In this document: in pieces, positions 14,916 to 25,220 of the stretch | Layout of the letters: each line of letters begins with the position of its first letter | Numbering within the stretch: the first letter of the stretch is position 1 | Source: Rosellinia necatrix | Lineage: Eukaryota > Ascomycota > Sordariomycetes > Xylariales > Xylariaceae | Assembly (NCBI GenBank): GCA_021209875.1 | Contig: JAGYVD010000001.1 | Coordinates: forward strand, 6,634,001 to 6,698,000 | Direction of reading: 5' to 3' | Length of the DNA: 64,000 nucleotides | Translations under genes and position numbers: made by a program | Notes under the pieces: generated by a model | The model's database searches: none | The model's input: the letters and a program-made list of their open reading frames with translations, nothing else | Told to the model about the DNA's origin: nothing

Positions 14916-17329
14916 AATATTTAATTTAAAATAATATTAATAACAATTATATTATTATTAATTTAGCTATTATAGCATTATATTATTAACGTTTTAAATT
15001 TAAATTATATTTTAAAATTAAAAACAGTTTAAAAAATTATAAAATAAAAAGTAAAAATAATTATAATATTATTAAAAATATTTTAATATTTCTGCTATTA
15101 AAAATATTAAAGCTTTATAAATTTTTAGTAGTATTAAATATAGTTTTAAAACTTTTTAATTAAATCAAGGTTTTATTAATATAAATAAAAATTAAATACT
15201 TAATAGTTTTAAAAATTTTTTAGTTAATATTTTTTTTAAACAAGTTATTTTTTTAAACAACGTAAACTAATTAAAAATATTGTTGCTGTTTTTATTAAAA
15301 CAGCTAATAATAACAATAAAAAAAACATTAAATTAATAAAAACATACAGCATAAAACTATTATTTTTAACGTAGTTATTTATAATTTAATTATAACTAGT
15401 CCTGCTATTAATTTTATAGCTATTTAAAAAGCTGTTAATATTACAGATATTTTAGCAGGTAATAATGCTGTAGTTATAAACAGTTAAAGCAAAAAAATTA
15501 ATATTAAGCGTTAAATTATATAAGCATATAAATAAAAATATTAATATAATTTTAATACAGCGCCGGTAATATTATTTATATTAACTAAAACGATTAATTT
15601 AATAGGCGACCGGGAAATCGCTAGTAATATAAAGTATAATATTAACTAGAATAATATTAATACTTATTATTAAGCGATATATACTACGTTTAAACAACTT
15701 TAAATTATATAGTTAACGTTTAAACAAGCTTAACTTTTATAAGTCTAACGATTAAAATTTTACAAAGCGCTAACTAATATTATAAATTTTATGTTATAGC
15801 AATATTAAACATAGTTTAATACTAAAAAAATTTATAAATATATTTTTAGCAACAGTATATATAAAAACTATTATAATATTATATTTTAACTAGTAAAAAC
15901 AAATAATAATTAATATTAGCTATTATTATTAATATAACAGCAGATATTTAATATAAAATTATAAAATAATTATATAATTATTTTTAAAACTTCAAAAATA
16001 ACGCAGCAGCGCTTATTTTTTGTTTTTATCGCAAAAAAGCTTTTTATAATAAAAATAATTTAATAATATATAATACAAGCTTTATAAATTTAATTATTTT
16101 ATTTAATCGGACTACTTTTATAAATAAAGTTAATAAAATTAAAAGCTTATTTAACAATAAACTTAAAACCTTTAAAACGTAATAATTAAAATGATTTAAT
16201 TATTAATAATTAAAATTTTATTATACGCGTTTAAATTAAAAATTAAAAAAGAAATATAAAATTATAATTATATAACATTAAATGTTTTTTAAATTTAAAA
16301 ATTATTAATTATAAAATTAATAAAACTATATAAATTAAATATAAAAGTTTTTAATAACTTTTATATTGCTAGCTATATAATTAATTATAATAACGTTTAC
16401 AATATTAATAATTTTTATAACTATAACAACGTTTGCAATACTAGCGATTTTTATAATTATATTAATTAAAAAGCTAGCAAAAAAAACGTTTTTAAATACT
16501 GTATTAGTTGTAATGCCTGTTTAATTAATAAAAGCGTTAGCAAAAAAATTTCTGCGGCTAAAAAATCTTAGTTATATAAAAAAACTATATATAAGCAAGT
16601 TATTATTAATATAAGCTTAAATTTAAAGAAATCGCTATTTAAAACAGTAAATAAACGCTGTTATATTTAGTAGATGTTATTCAGCGGAGCTTAATTTTTT
16701 AAAATATTAAAACATAAAATCTAACAAAGCCGGTTAGCTTTTAAACCGTTAATTATTTTTATAAACTATTTCTTTTTAATAATAAACCTTTTATTAATTG
16801 TTTTATATGTTAATATTTTTTAACGACATTTATTTCGTTGTTTTTTTTTTAAGTCATTTTTTTTTTATTTTTTTTTAACTTTTTTTTAACACTTTTGCTA
16901 TCGTGCATATTTTTATGCCGATATTTTACGACAACAATATCAATTTTTTATTTTTAATAACGCTATAAACATTTATTATTTTTATTTTTTATTTATATTA
17001 ATAAAATAAGCTTAAACTTGCAGACCGTAAACGCTATTATTAGTTATAAATTATAAATATATTAAACTTTTTTTATGTTTTTATTTTTATTTTTTATATT
17101 TTATTATTAATAAATTAAGCTTAAACTTGTAGACTAAAACCACTGTTATTATTTGCAAGTTTTTATTAACAACTATTATTAAGCTGCAAACATTTTTAAA
17201 AAGCGGCAGAGATTTTTTTTGCTTTAATTTTTTTTTTTTAGCTGTTATAAATCAACAAAGTTATTAATACTTTTATATTAGAGGCAATTATAAAGCTATT
17301 TTAACAGACAACTTTTTTAAAAAATCTAT

Positions 17330-17515
17330 TTTATTGGACGCCTTTTTTAAAAAAGCTTTTTTTTAAAAAGCTTTTTTTAATAAAGCCTTTTTTTCAGAAA
17401 GCTTCTAAGAATAACTATACATTAAATAGACTAAAAAATAAATCATAAATTAATCCTTATCTCTCTCCCACTATCTAATGCCTACTTATTTTAAAATAAA
17501 CTAGTTATTATTATA
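17330..17515 (+). repeat. Repeat family C, copy 2
   Basis: Degenerate direct copy of 1922-2140, recognisable by AAAGCTTCTAAGAATAA, ATACATTAAATAGACTA and TATCTCTCTCCCACTATCTA. Copies 1 and 2 are about 15.4 kb apart in the same orientation. Confidence 0.65.
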
Positions 17516-17697
17516 GCTATTTATATTTTATATTAATACCATTTATAAATACATTTTCAATAATTTTAAACTATATTTAATATTTTTATATTTTATGAAA
17601 AATATTTATATATAAAAGAAAAACTTTTTTATAAGTTTTTTAAATAATAAAAATAAATTTATTAAAGCTTGTTTAAATTTTTTAAAACGCTTAATAT

Positions 17698-17940
17698 GAT
17701 AGGCTATGCCTAAAGGTACACTTATCAGAGTAGCAAATAAAGTTTATTTTCTAGCTAAGTAGCAGAAGTTATAAACAATATATGCGTTGCTTGTAAGACG
17801 TAGTTTTATAAAGCTGGTCAGTTCTAGTTGTACTAGTCCAGGTTTAATGGTTAGTTTATAAGCTATTCGGCAATTGTTCGGGATAGGGGTATATAGCAGT
17901 TTGCCTGTATCGGCCCGTGCGCCGATACTTCCTTATAGGC
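17698..17940 (+). repeat. Repeat family B, copy 2 (best preserved)
   Basis: Direct copy of 485-705 with more G+C retained, for example TCGGCCCGTGCGCCGATAC at its right end. Its terminal ~70 bp is repeated again at 18,886-18,955 on the other side of the inverted family A copy. Confidence 0.75.
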
Positions 17941-17964
17941 ACTGCCCATGACAGTACTACTCTG

Positions 17965-18830
17965 TAACAAATTTTTAAAAAGGTTTTTGTTTATTATAAG
18001 TTTTAATTAGTTAAAAAATATATTAAATGTTATTTATATTATAACTTTAATTATATAAACAGATTTAAACTAATAAAAATCTTAAATTACTATGTTTATA
18101 AAACATGTTATTTATATAAATAATAATAATTAATTTTATATTAAAGCTATTTTTAATAAATATTAAAAATATTTTATAACAGCTAGCAAGAAAAAATATT
18201 ATAATATATATAATTATATAATAACTATATTATATTATATATTTAATAAACCTTATTTATTTTTAAAATAAAAATATATAATTAAAAACTAAACTAACGT
18301 TTTTATAAAACAATGATTAATAAATAATAATAATAAAAAATATAAAATTAAACAGATTTTTAAACACCGCGTTAATAAAAAAAAGATTTAATTATTAAAT
18401 TAAATAATAAAGCTTAAAATATAAATATAATTAATAATATATTCAAAACTAACTATATTATTTAAAAAAAAAAAATAAACTATTAAAAAAAAACAGCTTT
18501 TGATTTAAAATAAAAAAAAATTTAAATATAAAAAACAGCTTTATAAAACAATATAACATATTATTAAAAACAGTAGCTGTTTTTCTGTCCGCTGGCATTT
18601 TAATAAAGTTTTTAAAAAAGCCTGTATTAATTAAGCTACTAGCTTATATATTATTAGATTAAATAAGCTAAAAATAAGTTGCACAAGCTACGGCTGGCAA
18701 CAGGTGGCCTACAGCCACCCCTGCAGGGGATAAATCTACTCTTATTAGATTTCCCTACTTAGCAGAAGAATTAATAGAGCATCTTTCTTTCTACCCTTAT
18801 ACTAATCTTCTCACCTTTATTTAATCTATA
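17965..18830 (-). repeat. Repeat family A, copy 2 (inverted, internally shorter)
   Basis: Reverse-complement copy of the 7290-8868 element. The outer ~250 bp (18,570-18,830) and the inner portion match in order. About 700 bp in the middle of copy 1 has no counterpart. It retains more G+C than copy 1 in the terminal island. Nearly identical ~70 bp pieces of repeat family B lie on each side of it (about 17,870-17,935 and 18,886-18,955). Confidence 0.7.
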
Positions 18831-18885
18831 TTATATTTTACAGACTTAATACCTTCCTACCCCTATTTATTATTACTCATAAGCT

Positions 18886-18955
18886 ATTTATCGATTATTT
18901 AAAATAAAAATATATAATAGTTTGCTTATATTGGCCCGTGCGCTAATACTTTTTT
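18886..18955 (+). repeat. Repeat family B, right-end fragment
   Basis: About 70 bp matching the right end of the 17,698-17,940 copy (ATAAGCTATT through TTGGCCCGTGCGCTAATAC). It leads directly into a family C fragment. Confidence 0.65.
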
Positions 18956-18959
18956 CTAT

Positions 18960-19045
18960 AACAATTAGTTAAACTAAGAGACAGATAGTAAATTAATTTT
19001 CATCTCTTTGCAACTATCTAATACCTTCTAATTTAAAAACTAGTT
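18960..19045 (+). repeat. Repeat family C, right-end fragment
   Basis: Shares AGTTAAACTAAGAGACAGA, TTTTCATCTCTTTGCAACT and ATCTAATACCTTC with the right end of the other family C copies. It abuts the family B fragment, suggesting a rearranged or nested composite. Confidence 0.55.
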
Positions 19046-19440
19046 TATTAATATAACTAATATATAAAAAACTAAATAAAAGCTTAAAAATAAAATTATA
19101 TATAACAATAAAACCAGCGATTATAATATTTTTAATAACGTTAATAAACCAGACGTTAATTTAATTAAAAGAGAAAATAAAATATAAAACTATTGGAATT
19201 TTGGCAATTAGTTGCAGACTATAACTATTATTAGGCATGTTTAACTTTTATATAAAAACATATAGCTATTATATAAAAACAGAATATATATTATTTTTAT
19301 TATTTAATTAGGTTATATATTAATAAAATTCTTATATTTATATAAAAAAATCCTGATGCATATAACAGTTTATTTATATAAAATTATTAAATATAATAAA
19401 CATTATATAACAAGAAGTTATATTCTGTTTCACGCGTAAA

Positions 19441-20299
19441 CAGTACATGCATCGCACATACAAAGCCCATTCAACAAAAACTATATTATCGTCAGAAACA
19501 TCAAATAACGCTATATTACTGTTAAAATTAATTAAATAACAAGTCATCCATTGTATTAGCTGTATTTAGGGTGAAATGGCCCGCGAGGGGGTGGCCTGTA
19601 GCCTCCCCTGTTAGCTTATAGGGGCAGGGCTCAATATCATTGATTCATCGGCCTACTATCTAGGTGGAAGGCCTTCAGTCCTTAAGTACACAAATATGCC
19701 TCTAGAGCTAAACCATAGGGTAGCTGGTACCTCGCCATGTGCTTTATCTACCTGACGCATTTCCGTTCCGGACAAAACCGTGGCATCTATACTGCTCGGT
19801 GTTTCACTTGTAGGGATTTGTGTAAAGAAAGCAGTCTCAGATGTTTTGTTCTCTGAGGAGGAAAACTATCACCAAGTGCTATGATGACTCTGATATCAGG
19901 TATGATCATCTTCTGCCAACAAAATCCATCTAGTAGTAAGGTCTACTATTGGTGCTAAGGTATCAAGTCTGTAAAAGTGTAATATAGATTAGAGGGGTGG
20001 TTCATCTCATTAAGCGAATAGTAACTTTAAAGGAGGAGTGCTGGGTCAATCCAAACACGAACTATCCAGAGATCTAAGCTGTTGTCTAAATATATTCTCT
20101 CTCATCCCAAACACCTTATTATCTCTGCCTTGTGCACAGAATGAGGCATAAACGGACATATCCTGTCTGATTGAACTCATCCGAGAAACTCTCCTGTTAA
20201 GGACAAGAATAGGTACAAAGTGAGGTGAGGGTCTGGTGCCACTAATATCTTATTCCTAACCATGGCGATAACTCTCGGATGAATCTTCAACATAGTCCC
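19441..20299. other. Transition region without a gene
   Basis: Composition returns to about half G+C. Apart from direct repeat D and a segment at 19,588-19,612 that resembles the GGTGGCCT...CCCCTG island of repeat family A, I see no supported gene here. Confidence 0.5.
19618..19711 (+). repeat. Direct repeat D, left copy
   Basis: About 95 bp that recurs at 63,768-63,863 in the same orientation, sharing CAATATCATTGATTC, AGGCCTTCAGTCCTTA and ATGCCTCTAGAGCTA with few mismatches. It lies just inside the edge of the AT-rich block. It could be a solo LTR, a terminal fragment of a transposon or a dispersed genomic repeat. Confidence 0.8.
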
Positions 20300-20650
20300 T
20301 TACCACGCGTTGACGCAGTAAAGGCTGCCGACAACAACGTTTTCGCCGTTTTGGAGTATCGTAGGGAAGCCATAGCTAAAGGGATTGCCATGGCTGCCCT
20401 GGCCATCCTCCGATTCGTACGGGATGCAGGTGACGCCGTCATAGAAGGGGATGTACAGTGTCGAGACCTCCGCGAGTGCCGTCTTGTTGCGGTACATTGG
20501 TCCGAAGGGGACCAGGATGGTGTTGTTTGTTGGCCCAATCCCAAGGTGGTTATGGGATGTCTCGATGGTCACTGTGGCGCAGGGGCGGTGGTACTGCGGG
20601 AGCACGCCGGCAAGGGCGGCCGGGAGGAGAGAGAGAAGTGTGAAGCGCAT
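20300..20650 (-). CDS. Small secreted protein (candidate effector)
   Basis: A single-exon 116-residue protein on the minus strand. Residues 1-15 form a clean signal peptide (short basic start, hydrophobic core, ALA-G cleavage site). The mature part has three cysteines (24, 75, 112), two N-glycosylation sequons (Asn43, Asn55) and many aromatic residues, and it ends at the tryptophan after the last cysteine. I do not recognise a family. A TATATATA box lies about 160 bp upstream. It is the first gene after the RIP-like block, a typical location for fast-evolving secreted proteins of fungi. An overlapping plus-strand frame of 139 codons lacks such features and is taken as a shadow. An odd cysteine number argues for caution about the effector label. 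Confidence 0.6.
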   Translation of the reverse strand: MRFTLLSLLPAALAGVLPQYHRPCATVTIETSHNHLGIGPTNNTILVPFGPMYRNKTALAEVSTLYIPFYDGVTCIPYESEDGQGSHGNPFSYGFPTILQNGENVVVGSLYCVNAW

Positions 20651-22670
20651 TTCGGCTGGTTGTCTGGAATTCTATCAGCATATATTTGGCAAGATTGAGA
20701 TGTTATTTAGGTAGTACCGTACCGGTATCTTTGTGAAGGTCGATATTTTTGCGAGCGTGTATAGGTAAGGAGTAAAAGTGAAAGTGAAATGAGGGCTCCG
20801 GACGGCTGGTATATATATTGCTTAGAATAACCTCAAGCTCAAATTGGCCTCAACCTTTTCTCCTATAATCTAATCTAAGCCCAAGAAAGAATTCTGGGTA
20901 CCACGGCAGTATCCCCAGCCGATTACCAATGCTATACTAGTATTCATACTAGTGCTACTTCTTTCCTATAAGAAACCACCCCCTTCCTCTTGTATAGTCT
21001 CGGAGCTGCTAATATTTCCAAGATAGCTTCTGAATCAACCTGACGGGTCGTATATTCACGTTGATCTCACAAATTTAGGGAATGTCATCACAAATCTCGC
21101 GCTGACGCAGCCACAGCAGGGCATGGTGGTTAACTCAACGTTCATTGCAAAAGGTTGGAACGGAGCAAACTTAAATGCCACCACTCTCTTGATATGTCCA
21201 AAACCTGTAATAAGCATGAACAGCTTGGTAAATAGCTTTTGATGCTCACTAATGTGTTCTTGCATCCCCTAAACATTATTTTCTATCCAGCTGACTAGCG
21301 CGCTTGCTGTTTTTTAAACCAGCTATCCCTTGCTACCACTTAGGTGTCCCTAACACAGCACCGTTATGTTCCTCTGCACGCCTCGTTCCTTCTCTCGCCC
21401 AAGGTACCTGTGCCGCGCTGTAGAAGGTAGTGGTGATATTATACAGTCAATTATTCCGTTGATAAGTCCAAGACGGTGACGAATACATACTCCTTCCAGC
21501 CACCCTAGCCTTCATATGCCCTCACGGCACCGAGCTGAGATAAATGGCCATACCGCCAACGTCCATCCCATTAGCCAACATCGTGGCTGAAGTATATCTA
21601 ATTTCGGTTCAGCGTATGACTAACACGCACCCAGTGATCAAGCCACTGAACTAAGCCCTGGAGGCTGGGCCACTACCGGGCATGAGTTAAAATATCATAC
21701 ATATAAGTCCCAGCGGCCGTGTGCGATACGGGTCATTTCGAGAACGGCCACAAGTTAGAAATGTGAGAATTCAACTGTAATGGTGCACGTTGAGCTGAGG
21801 TAGGGGAATTTGTTAGAGTTGATTTTACTATCTGCAGTCATCATGGTACGCAATCTAACGTGATGTACAAACCATATTACATGACAGAAGCGTAATTTTT
21901 AATGAATAATCTTAGATTTGTTTCATATCCCGAGGTTATAATTTCTCGGCTGACTTTTCATTAGGGACCTTGACGCACTGGATATGTTCACTAACGGCCA
22001 GGTCATGCTGGCTAAATATCGCCAGACTAGGGCCAAGAGAAAGATGTCCGTTTTTATCGGCTTGCATCCAAATACATTGGACGGGGTATAGATTGCGAAA
22101 CGGTGGCCCCCGAACTTGCTGTAATAGGGAGGGTGTAACCCTATAGGATTAACTCAAGTTTCATCAAGACCCTGGTCGGCGCATGTAAGGACATTGATGA
22201 GTAAGGAAAAAGGGCGTTTATGCGACCTACCTAGTCAAAAACTCGTAACTTTATAGAGTTGGCTGCCCTGTTGTGATGACACGATACCGGAATCGGCTCG
22301 TTGTCGAACTGCACTATCGCAAAGGCGACGGCTAGAAAACCATCAGAGAAAACCTTAGCCCGTATGCTAGAGTAATCTAGGTAAGAACATATGCGTGCGT
22401 AGAGTCCCATACACAAGCAACCTATTTGCGTATGAGGGTTGCAGTTGGCGAGTACAAGTAAGTCCATGCTGTGTCTCGTGCTCGGGGCCGACGATCAGTC
22501 CACACACCCGGCCGTACATCGGCCCTTAGTGTGCACAGACCGGATTCGACCAAGGGGCCGGACGGGGGCGGAAAGGGGGGCGAAATTGAGAGAAAGAAAG
22601 AAAGAAAGACAAAAAAAAAAAAAAAGAGGTAGGCTGCTATCCCCAGTGAACCGGGGGGCATCAGGAATTG
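20651..22670. other. Intergenic region without a supported gene
   Basis: Beyond the TATA box described separately I see no coding region with intron signals, domain similarity or a signal peptide. The few short open frames (for example 21,056-21,265 and 22,231-22,467 on the minus strand) look random. A purine-rich AAAG and A15 tract sits at 22,587-22,626 and reads as a poly-T tract on the minus strand, just past the tRNA. Confidence 0.5.
20810..20818 (-). promoter_or_regulatory. TATA box of the small secreted protein gene
   Basis: An uninterrupted TATATATA run on the minus strand about 160 bp ahead of the start codon at 20,650, at a distance usual for fungal core promoters once a short leader is allowed. 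No other gene starts nearby. Confidence 0.4.
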
Positions 22671-22803
22671 AGCCCGATGCGGGGGGTCGAACCTAATTAT
22701 GATAATTAGTATGGTTGGTCGGCACTTTTGGGCGTTGAATCAGTAACTCACCCGCAACCTTGAGATTAAGAGTCTCACGCTCTACCGATTGAGCTAACCG
22801 GGC
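22671..22803 (-). tRNA. tRNA-Lys(CUU), interrupted in the T arm
   Basis: Minus-strand sequence from 22,803 gives a 7-bp acceptor half GCCCGGT, D arm with AATCGGTAGA, and an anticodon loop CTCTTAA (anticodon CUU, lysine). The gene then breaks in the T stem after GCGG at 22,752. Fifty-nine bases (22,751-22,693) follow, then GTTCGACC and the 3' acceptor half ATCGGGC to 22,671. Joining the two parts gives a full cloverleaf whose acceptor halves pair completely, except that the T loop has one extra C. A poly-T tract lies about 45 bases downstream and could terminate Pol III. The insertion has GTGAGT and TTAG ends. The gene may be dead, or the core of a SINE-like element. Confidence 0.65.
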
Positions 22804-22886
22804 AGATGTTTGGATTTTTGTGGAATTATATAATGAGACTAGGACGAGAGGAGAGAGCGGGAAGATCAATGCCTTGCGGACCATAT

Positions 22887-22935
22887 CCCAGGAACAGATC
22901 CCAGGAACAGATCCCAGGAACAGATTCCAGGAACC
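22887..22935. repeat. 13-bp minisatellite
   Basis: Three perfect and one imperfect tandem copies of CCCAGGAACAGAT. No gene overlaps it. Confidence 0.85.
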
Positions 22936-23282
22936 AGGCATTGAATATTTTATGCCAAGACGACGCAATGCCAGGCCGGGGCGAAACTAATTGGTGAACT
23001 GGAGCTCTGCAGCAAATGCCAGGTCGGTGTTAGGTAACTGAATACATGTAAGCACGCGAAAAGTCGGGACAAAGGCTGACGCTAGGCTCGTTCAAACATG
23101 TCCAGGTAGGATTCAAGCATACCCATGTCGGGATCCTGCCATCGAGCTGCTATTTTCGACCAAGATGTTTCCGAGCCCTGCACAGGAAACAACAAAGGAG
23201 GGTGGCATCGCTGCAATCGACGGGCCTTAATAGAAGGAGGCGTGCAGTAGAGGCCGGGGCTCCCGGCGATCGTAAGAGAAAC
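22936..23282. other. Upstream region of the GH114 gene
   Basis: No separate gene seen. The GH114 reading frame continues upstream of its first ATG without a stop for at least 27 codons, so an additional upstream exon or start cannot be excluded. Confidence 0.4.
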
Positions 23283-24263
23283 ATGCGAACGACAGGCGCC
23301 GTCCTCGAAGTTCAAAAGGAGGCGGGATCGCCCGCCGGAGATGTCTCACAGGCCACGACCACACCATCACAGCATTCTCTGACACGGAAAAGGATCATCA
23401 TCATCATCATCATCATCATCACCATGGTTGGCGTAATCAGCCTCGCACTGGGCCTCGGGCTCGGCATCGGCCTCACGCACGCCAGCCCCGCGTCGCCGTC
23501 GTCGAACGGCCCGACCTCGAGCGCCGCCATCATCCAGCCGGCGGTGGGCACGACGTGGGACTACCCGCTCGGGTTCTCGCTGACGCCCTCCAGCGCGAAC
23601 AAGAGCACGGCGTTCTACCCGGTGGACCTGGAGGACACGCCGGCGGCGACGATCGGCGCGCTGCGGGCGGCGGGGCACACGATCGCCTGCTACTTCAGCG
23701 CGGGCAGCGTCGAGGCCTACCGCGCGGACGCGGGCGCCTTCCCGGCGGCGGCGGTCGGCAACACGCTCGACGGCTGGCCGGACGAGAAGTGGCTCGACGT
23801 CCGGGACGCCGGCGTGCGCGCGGTCATGTCGGCGCGCATCCGCAGCGCCGCGGCCAAGGGCTGCGCCGGCGTCGACCCGGACAACGTCGACGGCTACGAC
23901 AACGATTCCGGCTTCCCGCTCGCGGCGGACGACGCGGCCGACTACGTGCGCTTCCTCGCGGGGGAGGCGCACGCCGCCGGGCTCGCGTTCGGCCTCAAGA
24001 ACGCCGGCGCCCTCGTCCCCCGCGTCCTCGACGTCGCCCAGTGGGCCATCAACGAGGAGTGCGCCGCGTACAGGGAGTGCGCCGACTGGGCCCCCTTCGT
24101 CGCCGCCGGCAAGCCCGTCTTCCACGTCGAGTACGTCGATGACGACGACGCGACCACGGTCAGCCCGTCCAAGCTCGCCGCCGCCTGCGCGGCCGACGGC
24201 CAGTCTGGCTTCTCGACCATCGTCAAGCACTACACCCTCGACAACTGGGTTGTCTACTGCTAG
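23283..24263 (+). CDS. GH114-family glycoside hydrolase, membrane anchored or secreted
   Basis: Single-exon 326-residue protein of the endo-alpha-1,4-polygalactosaminidase-like family (GH114, TIM barrel). From about residue 92 it shows the family pattern: WDYPLGFSL, YPVDLEDTP, IACYFSAGS, then LDVRD and GVDPDNVDGYDND, followed by GLKNAG and FHVEYV. Known members hydrolyse galactosaminogalactan-type polymers. Residues 38-46 are nine consecutive isoleucines encoded by an ATC microsatellite, continuing into a Gly/Leu-rich hydrophobic stretch to residue 65, so the long form is a predicted type II membrane protein. A second in-frame ATG at 23,424 in a CACCATGG context would give a secreted form in which the same helix is a signal peptide. 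The catalytic part is unusually G+C rich. GTG upstream is not accepted as a start. Confidence 0.85.
   Translation: MRTTGAVLEVQKEAGSPAGDVSQATTTPSQHSLTRKRIIIIIIIIITMVGVISLALGLGLGIGLTHASPASPSSNGPTSSAAIIQPAVGTTWDYPLGFSLTPSSANKSTAFYPVDLEDTPAATIGALRAAGHTIACYFSAGSVEAYRADAGAFPAAAVGNTLDGWPDEKWLDVRDAGVRAVMSARIRSAAAKGCAGVDPDNVDGYDNDSGFPLAADDAADYVRFLAGEAHAAGLAFGLKNAGALVPRVLDVAQWAINEECAAYRECADWAPFVAAGKPVFHVEYVDDDDATTVSPSKLAAACAADGQSGFSTIVKHYTLDNWVVYC
23398..23420 (+). repeat. (ATC)n coding microsatellite
   Basis: Perfect ATC repeat inside the GH114 gene that encodes nine isoleucines and forms the first half of the predicted transmembrane helix. Length variation here would change the helix by one residue per unit without a frameshift. 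Confidence 0.95.
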
Positions 24264-25220
24264 CTGTAAACTATTCGGCGGTGGTGTTGCTGGAGATGGA
24301 AGCTGCGCTTTATATTGTAGTTATAAAATCTTTTACCCTACGGCGAGCTCGTTGTATATATAGATACCTATGTGTTTGTACATATTTCTATTTCATTCCG
24401 TGTTGGATCAAAAATCCAAATGTGGTGGTGCTACGTCGCATTGCGATTTATCCATATTTGTCTTGTTCTCGACCTTGCTTTCAATTAACTAAACTATAAC
24501 TAGTGTAGTCTGAAGCTTGTCTGCCCTGGCTGAACATGGTCTCACAATGCGGCATAATGGCTGCTTGTGGATCCTTTCAGAATCAATGCTGTGCGGAGTG
24601 GGAAACCATTGATGAAGAACACGGGAAGAATCTGTCTACATGTCCGTGCTGGGGTTTGATAGTTATTCGTTGTGGCTACCGCCTTGCTTGTTAAGTAACA
24701 TCATTCAGAAGTTAAGTGATAGGTAAGTACCCAAATGTATAGAAGGGGTGGCTAGGTAGGTAGCTAGCTAGGAACAATCTTATCGATAGTGACCATACGC
24801 GCCGAGCTTCTGCCGGAACAAGATCGCAGCTGAGGGGTGGGAGCTCCTACCTAGTAACTAGTTTGGAGCTAGCTTGGCCGCTTAGGTAGGTAGGTAGGTA
24901 GGTAGGTACGTGATACATGTCTACCCGCTTATCGCTAGTGGATCCGCCGAAGCTCGACAGCTTAGGTCCAAAATTTTCCATTGGCGGCTTCACATTCCAA
25001 CTTCACCTACATCGGCAGTTTGCTCCGGAATAGCGACAAACTGATCTCCCAAAATTCTCAGGCGCATTATCTACATATTGTAGCCGATATTGAGTATCAA
25101 GGGTATCCAGCATCAATTGCGCCTATTTCGGCCCTCCAACGTATTGCGAACCTGCCCGTCGATCGTTGAACTACACGTAGGCCGGTCGACCTGTCGCGGT
25201 CCCCCCCCCCAGTTGCAATC
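24264..25220. other. Intergenic region with (TAGG)n tract
   Basis: No supported gene. A TAGG tetranucleotide repeat occupies 24,883-24,908, and looser TAGGTAG words occur on either side. The C10 run at 25,201-25,210 sits just ahead of the NOP56 start. Confidence 0.6.

Larger units (their letters stand above)
1..19440. repeat. AT-rich RIP-like transposon graveyard
   Basis: The sequence is overwhelmingly A+T, dominated by TA, TTA and TAA words, and both strands are saturated with stop codons, so no open reading frame of 60 codons or more exists in nearly 20 kb. Small islands of ordinary composition survive near 1925-2280, 7300-7500, 14740-14910, 17860-17960 and 18655-18800, and these coincide with repeated segments. 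This pattern is what C-to-T repeat-induced point mutation leaves in Pezizomycotina transposons. No transposase or reverse transcriptase motif could be read, so element class is unknown. The composition changes sharply around 19.4 kb. Confidence 0.9.

Noticed and set aside
1..19440. CRISPR-like array or centromere
   Set aside because: No regularly spaced short repeats; AT-richness with dispersed and inverted repeats fits RIP-degraded transposons. A centromeric role cannot be judged from sequence alone.
20279..20698. 139-codon plus-strand frame opposite the small secreted protein
   Set aside because: No signal peptide, domain or promoter; the minus strand has a clean signal peptide and TATA box.
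23367..24230. 287-codon minus-strand frame across the GH114 gene
   Set aside because: Arg/Val/Asp-rich shadow of a very G+C-rich coding region; GH114 motifs are on the plus strand.
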